A DNA stretch of 64,000 bases from Cricetomys ansorgei (Eukaryota; Chordata; Mammalia; Rodentia; Nesomyidae). Position numbers and translations under genes: made by a program. The stretch lies in NCBI GenBank assembly GCA_026225945.1, contig JAMJFZ010000770.1, forward strand, positions 4,526,001 to 4,590,000, read 5' to 3'. The notes under the pieces are model-generated. The model worked only from the letters and a program-made list of their open reading frames with translations, was not told the origin of the DNA and ran no database searches. Positions 47,221-60,399 of the stretch are shown here, piece after piece (the stretch's first letter is position 1; every line of letters begins with the position of its first letter).

Positions 47221-49079
47221 AAACCAAAAGCCAATAAATGGAGTTTAGTTGGTCTTGGCTGACTACTCTGGGGTGTGGGGTGCCTGCCTAGAGTGTGATA
47301 GATCCACGAGGTCTCACTCCATTGAAGAAAAGCTGACTTTCCTTTCTCAAATAGCAATTAGCTCTTCTGCGAGCGATTGGACTTTACTCCCATCTCTTGA
47401 GTTTATTGCGAGAGAGATTCATCAGAGCTCATAGACCCAAGTTCTTATTTGCAGGTTAGATAGTTGGCACAGGTCACTGGGGTTAGACTGGTGCATGGTG
47501 AGAATGCATTGCTCAACTGGCATCATTTTTCTGACCCCAAGTTGTTTACTGCCAGGGTACGGAAGTCTTCCTCCCTGGGATGTTATATCTGAACTAAGCA
47601 ATTGAAGAACACCAGATACTCACCAGATGAGATCCTTGGTGAAGTGTGGTAATGATGACATTGAAACAGGACACAGACTGTCACTCTACACCATAAATCT
47701 GGCTGCTGGCAACATCCTGCCACCTGTAGATGAAATTTATGTATCAGAAAAGAAACAACTCTTTGATCTGCCTAGGATCACATTCCTACCAGGAGGTTAT
47801 CTCTCCCTGGGTGGAGGCCATGGTCTCCTTTGTTGAGCCAGCACAGAGGCTAGAGTCAGACAGAGAATGAGAGGCAAGGATTGTTGCCTCTGGAGTGGCT
47901 CCAGAGCCATAAACAGTTAACACACATCTCCATCTCCAGTGCCACAGGCCAAGGAGGTTATGCCAAGGAGACCTGGGATCCTAGCTTTGCTTGTGTGAGA
48001 AGTCAAGAAGTTCACAAACCAATTTCCCTCTTCTGGGCTCTGGAGCTGGTCATCACCATGCTTAATTAGAGACCCCAGAAGACGTCAGCAGCCTGGACTC
48101 TCAAGGCCAAACATAGTATTATAATTTATAAACACTATCTTCTCTTAGCACAAAATGCTCGTGTGGTGACAACCAGGACACAGAAGCACGATCTGCCTCT
48201 GAATAGTATTTCATGCGAGAAGTGATCCCTGTGAGGTTGCCTCGTGTGTGCCTGCCAGGACCTGGATTCCGCTGGCCATGTGTGCCCCCATCCATCTTTC
48301 TGCACAACTGGGCCAGTGAATCGTTGACCTCATTTCTGGTGAACTTGAGCTGCTCATTGTGGGATCTGCTGAGGTGAGGACAGGGTGGAGCTGACCAGGG
48401 GAAGCTTAGTCTACAAGTCCAGGGAACAGAAGCAAAGGTCACAGCTAGGGAAGAACTGGAAGAAACGTGAAGCCCAGGTCCTGGGTGGTCTCAGGAGAGG
48501 CCTTGCTTATGAGCTTGGCAGTGAGGTGCCCTTGGCCATGACAGTTCTGAGCCTAAGAGCAATATATGTAGCCAACAATTAGGACCCCATGGTGTTGGAG
48601 ACTGAAGCAGGAGGGTCAGAAAGTGCCGGGATAACTTTATCTTGCCTAAGCCAACTTTGCCCTGAACGTTGACGCTTGGGTTTGGTGGTAGGTGTGGGTG
48701 AGGATGAATGGCAGAGGGAGATGAGCACCCCTGGCTGGCTGTTTGCTCCATGTGGCAAGGGTGTTCCTCTCTTTTCCTAGTCACTTGTCTGTCAAAGTGG
48801 GCTGAAGGTCTTCTATGGAGCAAACGGGTTCCAACCCCCTCCTGTGTGCTGAGGTCTACATTTCCAGGTCTGGAAAACCCCTGTGGAAACAGGACTCTGT
48901 GAGCTGTCTTCATGGGTGTCAGTTAGGAGAGATACCCTTGAGATGACAGGAAGAACAATGCTGCATGCTTGTCCCAGGGCCGCCAGAAAGTGATGATTTT
49001 GGGCATCTCAAGGCCAAGACTACTTCCTGGGTAGAACACTTTCTTTCAAGACCTACGTAGTGCTTATAGATGGTGGTAT
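47221..49079. other. About 1.9 kb of unique intronic DNA
   Basis: No gene or repeat is recognised with confidence in this interval. Confidence 0.4.
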
Positions 49080-49300
49080 CTATTGAACAATTGCTCAAGT
49101 CTTATCTACATATATGTGCTTGTTAATACCTCATAATACCCCTCCCCGCAAGGCAGACATTTGTATATATCTGTTTTGCAGAGGAGGAAACTGAGTTATG
49201 AAGAAGTCAAGAAACTTACCCAAGGCAATTTGCTAGAGATTATGTAAACCAATACTGAAATCCAGGCTGACTAGCTCCAGGACCCATGTCCTGAGCTCAG
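49080..49300 (-). mobile_element. MIR SINE
   Basis: CTGTTTTGCAGAGGAGGAAA, CTGAGTTATGAAGAAGTCAA, GAAACTTACCCAAGGCAATT and CTGAAATCCAGGCTGACTAG are the reverse complement of MIR over most of its length. Confidence 0.75.
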
Positions 49301-50610
49301 GGTCAGCAACGATACCATTGGTGACTTTGGATATGGACTCTGCTTTTGCTCTGGTGGGTCTAGGGTGGAGATACATACCCTTTGATCTTCCTGGAGAAAT
49401 TTCCAGTCTTCTCAGAACTTGGGAAATAGGAGATATGGAACTTCAGAGCTGTGTTCTGAGGGCATATCTCCTGGTCTGTGGAACTTTCAAAAGGAGGTTT
49501 TATTCTGCAGCAGGCTTTCTTGTCAGAAGATTGGAGGTGAATGGCAGCTCCCCATTTTGCCTTTTCTCTCATCCCAGAACTCAGACACTGTTTGAAGCCC
49601 CTCTCCTGTTAAGGATAATGGTGTCTGCAGTCACAAAAAAAGGTAGGCCCGGGCGGGCGTCCCTTGGAGGCCACACCCCAGGCAGCAGTTCTGGTCAGCA
49701 TCCTGGGGCTCGGAGTAAGCAGAGATGGTGTGCAGGACAGACTCCAAGAAGGCAAGCATTTAGGGAAGGAGACAGTGGGCTGTGAAGGCGAGGCTGGCCC
49801 GTGTCAAATAGATTCTGGTATCTGACATGGCCTTGCCTTTTAAAAGTATGGAATAAAGTAGGCACTTGAATGTAATTGCAAATGATGTCATGGCTATCAA
49901 GCAGGTAGTGGTATCCCATTGCCTGGGCTAACTCCAACAACACTGCTCATAGCCCAGGCCCAGAACTCCTTGAATGAAGGAAAGGCCATCTCCCCTTGAC
50001 AAAAGATCTTGTTACAATACCAAAGAGTTTCACTGTTAACTCTTCTCCCACCTTTTCTTTCCCAGAGGAGACTATTTACTAGGGTAAACTGTAGATTGGA
50101 GGAAAGACAAAAATCAGACTTTCTGGGGTCCATTGGATACTGGTTCTGAATGGACCTGGTTTGGGGAGACCCCAAGAAGCTCTGTCGTCCTCCAGTTACA
50201 GGAGGGACCTGTGAAGGTTCAGGTGATCAATGCAGTTACGGCTAAAGTCTGACTCACAGTTGGTTTAGTGGGTCTCCAGACTTAGCCAGTAGTTATTTCC
50301 CCAGCCCCCAAAGGCATAATTGAGGCAGATATGCTTAGAAGTTGGCAGAATCCTTAGTGTGACCCAACTTGCTTTACTTCGAGTGGCATCGAATACCGGG
50401 GTTCGACGCAGGATGCAGACAGGCGGCCCTTGATCAAGGTTTATTAAAAAGCTGCGAAGGTAGCCAAAGAACATTTAATCAAGCACATGGCCTTTCTAAT
50501 ACCTGGGACATGTATGGTTACACAAGTTGTACCTTAAGTCTCAGGAAAGCCACAGTGATGGCCCAGCTGGAGGGACAAGTCTAGGCTTTGTCCTGTGTGC
50601 TTGGTTGTTT

Positions 50611-50736
50611 GGATTTGTGACATTCACTTCCTCTGCCAAGCACGGATGCCTCATCTGAGGGAGCAAGGGGCATCTCACCATGCACAGACTGTGCCGGTTC
50701 AGAGATATCTGCCTTTCTGGGCTGCGACAGGGAGCC
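50611..50736 (+). repeat. 126-bp direct repeat, copy 1
   Basis: This block matches 51907-52032 with eight mismatches and no indels (118 of 126). It begins GGATTTGTGACATTCAC and ends CTGCGACAGGGAGCC. It does not resemble any SINE or LTR I recognise, so it is either a recent local duplication or two members of an unrecognised repeat. Confidence 0.9.
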
Positions 50737-51239
50737 CAGGGCAGGCTGAACCTGCTCCGCTAACCTATGAGCCCGGAGGAGAGCCAATAGAAAAAAGCCA
50801 GTTAACCAACAATATGGCATTTTCTCTTTACATCATTTGTGTTGAAGTTACATTATTATGTTGAAGTTTCTCTTGTGAAAAGCTGAGCCAGATGTGCGGA
50901 GAGAGGCAAAGTGATTTGTGTCGGTTTCCTTTGCTAGCACAAAGGCTGGTATTCAAATGCAAGCGTGGCGTGTGTGTTCATTTTTAATTTATCACTTGTG
51001 GGAGGTGGCGGCTTACGATTTTGGTGCAAATGGTCCTGGGATACCTGTCTTGATCGCCTGGTCCGGAGAGGAAAGCCACCGCACAGGGATGCATCTCTGT
51101 GTTTTCTTTCTTTGTTGGGATCTTGCCCTTACCTAAAACGTACTAAAACCCTCTGCGATGAGGGTAGACTGTCTCTCTCTCTGTGGCCCATGAGCTAAGA
51201 ATGTTTATATATCTTGAAATGGTTGGAAAAAGCCAAAAG

Positions 51240-51400
51240 AAGAAATACTATTTTTGACACATGAACATGAGAAATTACAATTTCTGTGTCTATAAATAAA
51301 GATTTATTGGAACACAGCCACACATATTCAATTCTCTATCTTTATGGCTGCTTTCACACCACAGCAGCAGAGTTGGGTAGTCAGAAGAGATCACTACGAA
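51240..51400. mobile_element. Possible ancient DNA-transposon fragment
   Basis: CAATTTCTGTGTCTATAAAT, AAAGATTTATTGGAACACAG, CCACACATATTCAATTCTC and TTTATGGCTGCTTTCACACC resemble a mammalian repeat with the words TTTATTGGAACACAGCCACG and TATGGCTGCTTTCGCGCTAC. I cannot name the family with confidence. Confidence 0.4.
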
Positions 51401-51906
51401 AAGCTTTGCTGTCACCTGGGCAGGGGAATAGCACTTTGGCGCCTTGGCCTGGCTTCTGAGACCCTCTGTTCAGGCGCTGCCTCCCTCCGCAGTCCTGCGT
51501 GGCTGCTGTAACGCTGTAGGTTCTCGGGGCTGCCAGAGGTGTGCGGTCCCTGAGCTAGACTCTTCTCTAGTTTTCCTTTGTCCTCTTCCTGCCTTCGGTG
51601 AACATCACTGACTCATCCCCGGAGAAAGAGCCTCTCTATTTCCTTTTCCTTCTCTTTGATTTAGTGGCTCGCAATTTGGGTGAGAAAAATAGGGAGACCC
51701 TTGGAGACCCCCAGAGCTTGATGTCTGGCTCAGAGGAAGGGAGCCTGGGGATTGAGACAGTCCACCTACTCAACAGCTGGGACCCTGTTGGGCATTCTAG
51801 AGGTGATGCTCAGCCCTGGCCTCTGTTTCTAGTTCACATTCCAGCTGGGGAGAGACAGTGAGAACCAATGCCAGGCCAGCACACAGGAAGTGTGTGTGGA
51901 AGGGAG

Positions 51907-52032
51907 GGATTTGTGACTTTCACTTCCTCTGCCAAGCACGGATGCCTTATTTGAGGGAGTAAGGGGCATCTCACCAAGCACAGACTGTGCCGGTTCAGAG
52001 ATATCTGCCTTTCTGGGCTATGAAAGGGAGCC
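51907..52032 (+). repeat. 126-bp direct repeat, copy 2
   Basis: Begins GGATTTGTGACTTTCAC and ends CTATGAAAGGGAGCC. Same orientation as copy 1, about 1.3 kb downstream. Confidence 0.9.
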
Positions 52033-52324
52033 TGCCCATAGCCCAGAGTCTATGAGGAGGTGACCCCAGAGTCTCAGTGATGTCTGGGTTGCCGGAACCC
52101 TTAGAAAGAGAGGCCAGGATGTGGCACCTGTCTGCTTCTGCTTCCATTGTGTGGAGAGAGGCTGGCCCTTCTTTACTACTGGTGCACACGGTGCCAGCGA
52201 CCTGGGCAGACATATTGGGTTCTCTAGTCTGTCCTTGCCTGTGGCCGGTTGTTCACTCCCTCAGCTCTCCCCTGGAGCCCTCCTGGTTTTCCAACCCCGC
52301 CATAGGGTTACCCTGTAGTCCATG

Positions 52325-52850
52325 TGTTTAGTTTTTATTTCTTAATTTTTAAATTGTCCCTAACTTTAAAAATATTCTTTCACAATTCCATATGCATATA
52401 TAGCAAATTTTGGTCATTTTTGCCTCTCCTGTCACCCTTTCTCATCCCTTTTCCTCTTCCACAGCAATTCATCTTCCCAACAAGCCTCATCTCCTTTAAT
52501 ATCTTTCTTCATGAGCCACTCGGCTTGTTAATAATGCTGGCTGTCCTCATGAGCATGCATGGGGGTGATTTACTGTAGCTCCTTATCAGTGACAGCACCC
52601 CTAAAGATGGTGTTCCTTTCTCAGCCAATCACTGCCCACAGGCCCAAGGGAGGGTGGGGCCTCACAAACCCCTCCCCCATACATGATGAGATTTTGACAG
52701 TCTCAGTCTTGTGCAGGTAATCATAGCTGCCGTGAGCTCCTGAATCCAGCAGCCATGTCACAGCCTGAAGGTACTTTTCCAGAACTACATATTCCTGCTC
52801 TTTTATTTTCTTCTTTCTACTTTGATGTTCTCTGAACCCTGAGGTGGGGT
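52325..52850 (-). mobile_element. Rodent L1 (Lx-type) fragment
   Basis: ATTTTGGTCATTTTTGCCTC, TTCTTCATGAGCCACTCGGC, GGGTGGGGCCTCACAAACCC, CTCAGTCTTGTGCAGGTAAT and GCAGCCATGTCACAGCCTGA match a dispersed rodent L1 stretch that I recall in this order. Strand and boundaries are approximate. Confidence 0.5.
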
Positions 52851-54174
52851 GAGATGTTGATATAGATGTCTGTTTTGGACTTAGAACTCAACAGTTACTT
52901 AGTCTTAGTACTCTGGCCAGTTGTGAGTCTCTGAATTGACAGCCGCTCACTACGAACAGAACCTGCTCTGGCAAAGACTGAGAACAACTTTGATCTATGG
53001 ACATAAACATAAGTGGTCCGAAGGAAGTCTGATAGCATTTAGTAAAACTAGAATTATAGGTTCGTTCTTCAGGATTTTCCAGCCACAAAGTTTGACAAGG
53101 CTTACAGTATCAGGTGTAAGCTTCCTTCTGTTGAATAAGCCTCAAGTTCAAACAGAAAATTGTTGGTTGCCTCCTTGGTAGTCATTCCATTGTTGTACTA
53201 TTGGGCATATCCTGCCAAATAGGTCATTTTGAAGCATATGAGTCGGACCAAGCTGATTAGGACCGTTGATAAGCTTTCTCCCTTAGCAGTATACACAGTA
53301 CCTCCCTCCCAGCTTTATTAAAGCTATCCAGCAGGGAGGGAACCTACGGTTTAATTCCAGCTTAATTCTCTCTGTCTTGCACCGCAGCGTATGGTATATT
53401 CAGCAGTAGGATTTGAATCTCGTGCTGGTGGGCAGCCAAGAACAGTGACAATAGCCTGTTCTGCTGTGGAGGTGTGTGCTCTGGGACAGTATTAGTGGCC
53501 CTGTGTTGATATCTTGAGGATGACTGGGATCTTTGAGCTGAGAGGGACTTCAGTGATGTGCCTGGCTGACCTCCTCATTTCAATAGTTAAAACTGAATCC
53601 AGGGTAGTGGAATGTTTGGGCACTGGGGAACTCCGAAGCAGAACCAGACCAGAATTCTAGCCTCGGGAGACAGGGTGTTTTTTATTTTATTGGGAGATGC
53701 CAGTAGAAGTCAGTTGCCAGAATTGAAGACCACTAATGGTCACAGGGACACCATCTGAGGCCATACATTGTCAATGAAAGAGAAAGGCCAGGCTAAGCCC
53801 CACTTTTCTGGAGGCTTCCCTAAGGATCATGGTATATCTCTGCTACAAGTGTTTAGTTGTACCTTCTCAAATTACTGGTCTCTCTAACCCACCTGTTTAA
53901 TGTACTATGGTCCTGAGGAGGCTAGCTGACCATGCTGCAGACAGCTGAGAGGGAACCCTCCTCAGCAGTAAGCATTTATCAAGAGACACGCCTAACAAGG
54001 ATTCGCCACTGGACCACACAGCTTATGTGTATTAGATTATGTAAATAAAATGTAGAATATCTGGTGTTAACACAATGAAACTTAGTTGTTAACTATCATA
54101 TGAAATGACATAAGGATAGCTTGAGACACACACTTCCGAGAACTTTGTCTCTTGTAGAAAAGCCTGGCTCCTGG
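52851..54174. other. Unique intronic DNA
   Basis: I recognise no gene or repeat in this interval. Confidence 0.4.
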
Positions 54175-54175
54175 G

Positions 54176-54345
54176 GCTGGTGAGATGACTCAGTGAATGA
54201 AAGCATTTGCCACCAAGCCTAATGACCTGAGATTGATTCACAGGACCCACAGGGTGGAAAGAGAGAACCAACTCTCTCAAGGTATTCTCTGACCTCCACG
54301 TGAGAACCGTGGCATGTGTACTCCAACCCCACACGCAATAAATAA
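54176..54345 (+). mobile_element. B3/B2-type SINE
   Basis: GGGGCTGGTGAGATGACTCA, GTGAATGAAAGCATTTGCCA, TTGATTCACAGGACCCACAG, CTCTGACCTCCACGTGAGAA and the tail CAATAAATAATATG follow B3 in order, including the AATAAA near the end. It appears complete. Confidence 0.88.
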
Positions 54346-55741
54346 TATGTTAAAAATGCTTGATTTTTGGATTCAGTTTTGGAAGGAGGTAGAGTCTAGT
54401 ACCTCCTAGTCTTCCTCAGCCCTGACTGAGGCAGGGCTATGTGGTATCCCAGTGGGGGTTAAGCTGGAGTTTAGTTTCTATTCTGCTACTTTATGTTTAG
54501 CAGCAGGTCACATCACATCTCTGAGTCCCCATTCTTCCTAGTGGTGTGCCACATGCTGAGCATTGTGGGGTCTCAGGAAGAACACTCCTGTAGAGCTCCA
54601 CACATAGTGAGTGTAAAGCAGTGTTCTTGTTCCTCCTCTTGTGTGGCATTGGAAGATCTAGCATCCAACCTGCAGATTGGGCCAGTACCCTGGGAGGAAG
54701 AAGAAGTCTGGCAGTCCCAAGAAACTGAACATAGGACTCACAGTCGGGATGGAGAGCTCCCCTGCCCAGCCCCGATGAACATCTGGATCACAACAGGGGC
54801 AATGAGACAAATGGCTGGATGAAACTGAAGAGGATCTGGGTATGTCAGTGACTTGGGAGTCTGGAGGGCTTCTCTGTGCTACCACTGTGTACCAGGACTG
54901 AGCACCAACACCTTAGGTGCTGTACTAACCCTGTTTCCTGGGCTGTCAGTTAGGTTGACTAATTCCTGTCTGCCTCTCAGTGACAAGCAGGTGCATGCCA
55001 TGGGTGCATGTCATGCGAAGATCATGAGAAGCACAGGATCTTTGAGATCCCTGAGGCCTGAAAAGAGCAGGAAGGGACAGGTTTCCTTTTATACCCAAAG
55101 AGGCAGCTGTGAATCTTGACTGAGGGGCCTTATGGGATACCCACCGTGGCCTCAAGGGTGATAGCACAATGATGTAGCGATAGCACAATGATGTAGCTTG
55201 CTGATCCAGGGACTAAGTATTTTCAAGACTGTACCATGCTTGATATGACAACCTGCTTGAGAAAGGAAAAGATACCAATCCCCAGGGCTCCCAGCTCCGG
55301 GTCTTCCCTCTTTCCTGCTACCTACCCATTCCCACCAATGTGCAATTCTAGGGCTTGTTCCGGGGCATTTGCCCCGCACCATCCAGGTCCCTTGGATTAG
55401 AGTGATGGAGCTGCTCGGGGGAGTTGGCCCCTCACTCTGAGTTCTAGGGACGATGGCTAGAATGAGGCTTAGAGAAATATTTACCCAAAGTAATCCGTTT
55501 GCTGTGCCACTGCCCGTTTCCCAGGAGGCTGGTCAACAAACACGGAGTCCGGTCATCATTTATTGAGTGGCTAAGCTGAGGAGTGGAGGTGTGGTCTCCA
55601 TCTCAGCTCCTGTAGCAGGCAGTGGCTGTGGTCTCCTGAGAGAGGGTATGAGGAATGACAGCCAGGAAGCAAGCCACATACACGATGCCAAAATCCACTT
55701 GAAACACCAGTGTAGAAAGACTTCACAATCTTATTTTAAGT

Positions 55742-55882
55742 CAGGCGTAGAGGTACATGCCTGTTACCCCAGTGCTCAGGAGGCAGAGGCAGGAGGGTCA
55801 CTGAATTTAAAGGTAGCCTGATCTATGTAACAAGTTCAAGGCCAGTCTGGAGCTGTATGAAAAGACCTTGACTCAAAATAAG
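55742..55882 (+). mobile_element. B1 SINE
   Basis: CAGGCGTAGAGGTACATGCC, TGTTACCCCAGTGCTCAGGA, GGCAGAGGCAGGAGGGTCAC and GTTCAAGGCCAGTCTGGAGC match B1 with an A-rich tail CTCAAAATAAGG. Confidence 0.9.
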
Positions 55883-56034
55883 GACAAAAATAGAATCTTT
55901 ATGAAAAGCAATCTGATCTTAGGATCTAAACCATGCAACGGTGTTCTAAGGCTGGATGCCTGTGGCTCTCGCCACTGCAAGGGCTCATGACTTCCCCTGT
56001 TCCACATGAACAGGGCAGGCCTGTGAGGGTTCAC

Positions 56035-56135
56035 CTCTATACGCTACAAGAGAGAAATCCGAGGCCCAGAGATGAGGTGTCTGACATTCACAGGGTGTAA
56101 GTGGCAGAAGGAAATGAGAAATCAGGTCCCGGTCA
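56035..56135 (-). mobile_element. MIR SINE fragment
   Basis: AAATCCGAGGCCCAGAGATG, CACAGGGTGTAAGTGGCAGA and AGAAATCAGGTCC match the MIR reverse complement. Confidence 0.5.
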
Positions 56136-57082
56136 AGGGCACAGGCTAAGAAACAAAGGTTTTGGTGATATCTCTTGATTCTGCTTTTGATCTGGGATGG
56201 GCATTATTACAGAGGGCTTAGGCTATAGAATACCCAGAATATCAACTCATAGGACATTTGCGCGAAATGATGGGGAGGACATCGCCTGCCATAGTAAATC
56301 TGAAACTTTTTAGGGGTATCTTGACGTAGGAAAGCGTGCTGCACACTGTACACCTCCACATTACATATGTCTGTCTGTGTACACTGATATAGACATGCAT
56401 GAATGTAAGCATGTACTGTGTTGCAGCTCCTGCACACATTCACAGCTCTCATTGGGAACAAGCTCATGAAACAGTAACATTCCTCACATGCCATGCAGCC
56501 TGAGGTAGATTTTTAAAAGAGTTACCGGATTATTCGGGAGGCACACCAATACCCAGTTGAGGAGGGCAGCCTGAGTCAACTCCTGTACCCGTGGAGTTGG
56601 GCGTGGAGTGTTCCCTGCCATCTTCCCCTACCCGACCTTATCCTGTCCCACTCCACCCCATTCCAGCTCATCATCCTGTCATTCCATCCTTTCCCATCAT
56701 CTTAAAAAGTTTTGCTTGCAGCCCATTTAGTAGACTTCACGGTTGTCCACTGGGCCAAGACCCATCATTCGCAAATGGCAGTATGGTCTGGCTCGCTTGG
56801 GCAAGGGGAAGCCAACATTTGTTCTTACAAGCCACGTCTCTTAGTCACAAATCTGGGATTGAGTAAAGGTGTCCTGACTACTGCCCCCACCCCCAGACTG
56901 CTCAGTGTGTCGCTAGGCCACTTGCTGTCTTCTCTGTGGTTTCCTGTCCGCATTTTCCATCCTCCATGAACATGCTGTGTTACTGTGGTCCCTGGGCCTG
57001 GCCAGCTTCCCATCCTTTCTCCTCCTGGTCACTGTTCCTGTTTACCCCTTCTGAGAAACCAGCACATGGCTTTTGAGACCAA

Positions 57083-57160
57083 ACCCCCCAGGAATTTTGT
57101 GCTGCTAGACACAAATATGAATTACTTTGAGTGAGGAGCTGTCTCTCGGGGTTCATGCCG
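57083..57160 (+). repeat. Diverged direct repeat, copy 1
   Basis: GGAATTTTGTGCTGCTAGAC, AATTACTTTGAGTGAGGAGC and CGGGGTTCATGCC align in order with 57950-58022. The family is unknown to me. Confidence 0.5.
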
Positions 57161-57949
57161 CATCAGAAGTTCGTGATGGCGCCTGTGTGCGTGGGATGAT
57201 TGCCTTTAGGGTTCTGAACTATAGACTTTCAGCACACATCTGTTGCTTACTTTCTAGGAGGCCTACTGTGTGCTGTAAGGGGAAAGGGTGGCTTTGTATA
57301 TCTGAAGCGCGTGGTTGGGAAGAAGGGCCTCTGTAGACTGTCGGCTCTTTCTCCACCTATGCTGTTTTGTTTTGGTACGCTGTCTTCCTCCTCAGATGTC
57401 CACACTTGTTGATCGGATCTGCTGGCTACACACTCACAGGCACTTTCATAGCTGCCGTTAGTCATCCAGCCAACACCCGTGCTGCTGTGTCTTTTCTTCC
57501 CTGCACAGACTTCAGATTTTTGAACTTTTGAAGCTTTTTGTCTAAGAGATCCTGAAGCACTGGGGGCTCCTAAGACTAGAGAAAGGTTAGCCCAGGAAGA
57601 AGGCTCTGATCTAAACATCTAAAAGAAATTGGATTGAGGTGGTGTCCGGCTTTAAGTCACCTACAGAACCAGGCCCCAGACTCTGGTTGGGGGGTTGGAA
57701 ATGAGATCTTTGGGGGCAGAGGCTGTATCCCAGGGAACAGGTGGTCCATTTTTTAGAAACGAGGAGAAAACACTGTACTAATTAAAGAAATTTCGTGGCA
57801 ACATGAAGGAAAATAAGTGGGACAATCAGATGTGGGAAAAAAACCATAACAAGACATTGGAAATATTCTCCTCAGCAAATGGTGTATAGTTTTACAACCT
57901 ACTTTTATCATCAACATTAAGATAGAAATTCTAGCTTAATGACTGAGTT

Positions 57950-58022
57950 CCCCCAAAGTTTTGTGCTGCTGGAATTAAATGTGAAGTATTTTGTGGTGAG
58001 GCATTTATTGGGGTTCATGCTA
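57950..58022 (+). repeat. Diverged direct repeat, copy 2
   Basis: AAGTTTTGTGCTGCTGGAAT, GAAGTATTTTGTGGTGAGGC and TGGGGTTCATGCT align in order with copy 1, about 870 bases upstream. Confidence 0.5.
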
Positions 58023-59887
58023 CCTTGTTCCAAATTCTCAAAAGCCTTCAAACTCTGAACGTGAGCAGTTTTACTTAATTCCCGGGTCACTTTATGCATT
58101 CAGCGTAGTCTGATGTGCCTTCATGGGAACATCACTGTTTGGTTACGGCACAGCCTAAGTCTCATAGACTCCACCCGATGAACTTCCTAAAATCAGAAAG
58201 AATTGAAATCTAAATCGCACATGACCTATCTAGGGACAGGTTAAAGAGACATCATTATTATTTTTCAAGTAAATGTGCCATAAGGAATTGGAAAGAAAAC
58301 AGAGGTTGGTCCCAAGAAGGCCTGTCTGCTGTTTAAACTGCAGGCTGGGCGATCTTGGGTTTTTTCTTGTCTAACTGGACTCTACACATTTGCTGTAAGA
58401 GTTTGCCCTAGGTTGTTTGGAAGGGTATTCATTTCCCTTTCCCTTTACATCCCTTCATTTTAGAGTCTGAACGGCCCCACCTACCTCTTTCTCCCTGGGA
58501 AGTGATGTATAATTCTTCATTTAACTGAATGCACCCCTCAGACCAATGAAGGGAATATTTTCATAATTGCTAGTAGTGCCCCCCTTCCAAGGAGGTCAAC
58601 AGTCACTCACATTTATCTTGAAGCCAGTGAAAGAGTCTGGTTACCGGAGGGCAGGCTGCCAGCCAGAAAGCCAGCCTTGGGTGGCCAGGCTTTGGCCACT
58701 TTTCCCATTCCGGGGAGGTGATGGATGGCAGAGTTCTGATTTTTAAGAGGGACCTGAATGTGGTTAACATGGTGACAGATATGGATCTTAACTGGGCACG
58801 GCTTGCAAATTCCAATTAATCTGATCCCAACCTTTGGGAAATCTGCTCCGCATTGAGCTTGAACTCTGGTCTGGGGCTCAGGGCCCAATCTGTTACACTG
58901 CCCTGCAAGCTTTGTGTGCCCGTGCCTTGGTTAGGTCTCCCCGGAGGACACGATCTCCCTGGGGTGTCCCCAGTGTGGTGATCTGGGCAGGGAAGGAGGA
59001 AGAGAAGACAATTCCTTCTTGTGCCTTCTACTCTTCCTTCTCCTCTCGTGCTCTTTCACCCTCGTCTTCCTTTGGCCTCTGTTTTTCTCTTTCCTTATTC
59101 TCTCTGTAGTAGAGGGATATAAGACTATTTGTTTTCATATACCATGAACTGAGTACAGTAAGAAACTGGGGAGTGAGTCTCCTCTGCTCAGGCCTGGAGC
59201 CTGGACAAGACATGGTACATAGTAAGAATTTAAAGCAGCCAAATGGTATTGTATTAGACAATCGGAATGACTTTTATCCCTTTCCTGGTATGAGACTGAG
59301 TAACGAAAATGGAGTTCTACCTAGGAAAGGAAGAAGTTACCCTAGGCAGTGTCCATCTCCCACCTTGGGAAAGATTGTTAGCTTCCTCCCATCCCAGGAT
59401 CAGGGGCTCAGCCTATAGGGAACCTTCTGCCAAGCACAGCCTTGGAACTCAGCATGGTTAGGCCTGCAGATGACGTCACTGGCCTTTCGTGGGACAGCTG
59501 CAGTCAGCATCAGGACACTCCAGGCATGCCAGTGGTAACTGGAAACCCACATTTGTGCATGGTGAGAAGTACTTTTCCTGAGGCACAAAGACTGTCCATG
59601 GCAGGGTCCTAGGGAGACCAGGGCTATCTGAAGACTAAGGCCAGGGCTCTGGGAAGGTGGGAGGGGGACATTTCCCAGAGGGCTACAGTTCTGTCAGTGG
59701 GATTCCATTTGAATAGGTCTGCAGTGATCCCAAGGGATACATTCCTAGGCAGTCACTGCCAAAGTCTCTTTTTCCAATTTCACTTAAAAATATTTTCTTT
59801 GTATTAGTCTATGTCAACTTCCCAATCTTCTCTGCATGAGGCAGCAGATGAGGAGTAAAGAGAGAAATGCGAAGAGAAGTTTTATTC
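58023..59887. other. About 1.9 kb of unique intronic DNA
   Basis: No gene or repeat is recognised. A pyrimidine-rich TTCCTTCTCCTCTCG-type run is present at 59030-59105. Confidence 0.4.
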
Positions 59888-60090
59888 ACAATTTATTTTA
59901 TGTATGGACATGCTTTGCCTGCATATATGTATCTGTATGCAGTGCCTGTGGAGGGCAGAGAAGGTTGTTAGATCCCCTGGAACAGGAGTTCTGGGTGGTT
60001 GTGAGCCACCATGTGGTTGCTGGGATTGAACTCAGGACCTCTGGAGGAACAGCCAGTTCTCTTAACCACTGAGCCACCTCTCCAGCCCCG
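59888..60090 (-). mobile_element. B2 SINE, well preserved
   Basis: The reverse complement of B2 is clear: GTTGTGAGCCACCATGTGGT, TGCTGGGATTGAACTCAGGA, CCTCTGGAGGAACAGCCAGT, CTCTTAACCACTGAGCCACC and TCTCCAGCCCC. An AT-rich tail with TTTATTTTATG lies at the left. This is one of the best preserved SINEs here. Confidence 0.93.
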
Positions 60091-60399
60091 CAAAGGACAG
60101 TTTTAGAGATCCATGCCTGAGGGTCTGCAAAGCAAAAGAGACATTAGACATCAGCTTGTTTGTGTCCCTGAGGTGGGGCGCACAGTGATCTAGGGATGAA
60201 TGGGTCTGGGAGGGTCACAGTCACACACCATGGGGACAGCCACATGCTAGGAACTGGTGGGGGCTTACCTTAGCAACAGCGTCTGTTTCTGTTGAAGGTC
60301 TAGCTCCTGCTCTAGTCATGGGCTACTAACCACTCTCCCTCGGCAGACACTAAGTATCCTATTGCATCAGTTTCTTTGATTTGCATACCTGCTTTCTTG

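Noticed and set aside
49318..49785. 155-codon open frame on the + strand, the longest outside repeats and the CpG island
   Set aside because: I saw no domain, signal peptide or family resemblance, and its length is within chance expectation for 64 kb read in six frames. Conservation of the frame in other rodents would change this view.
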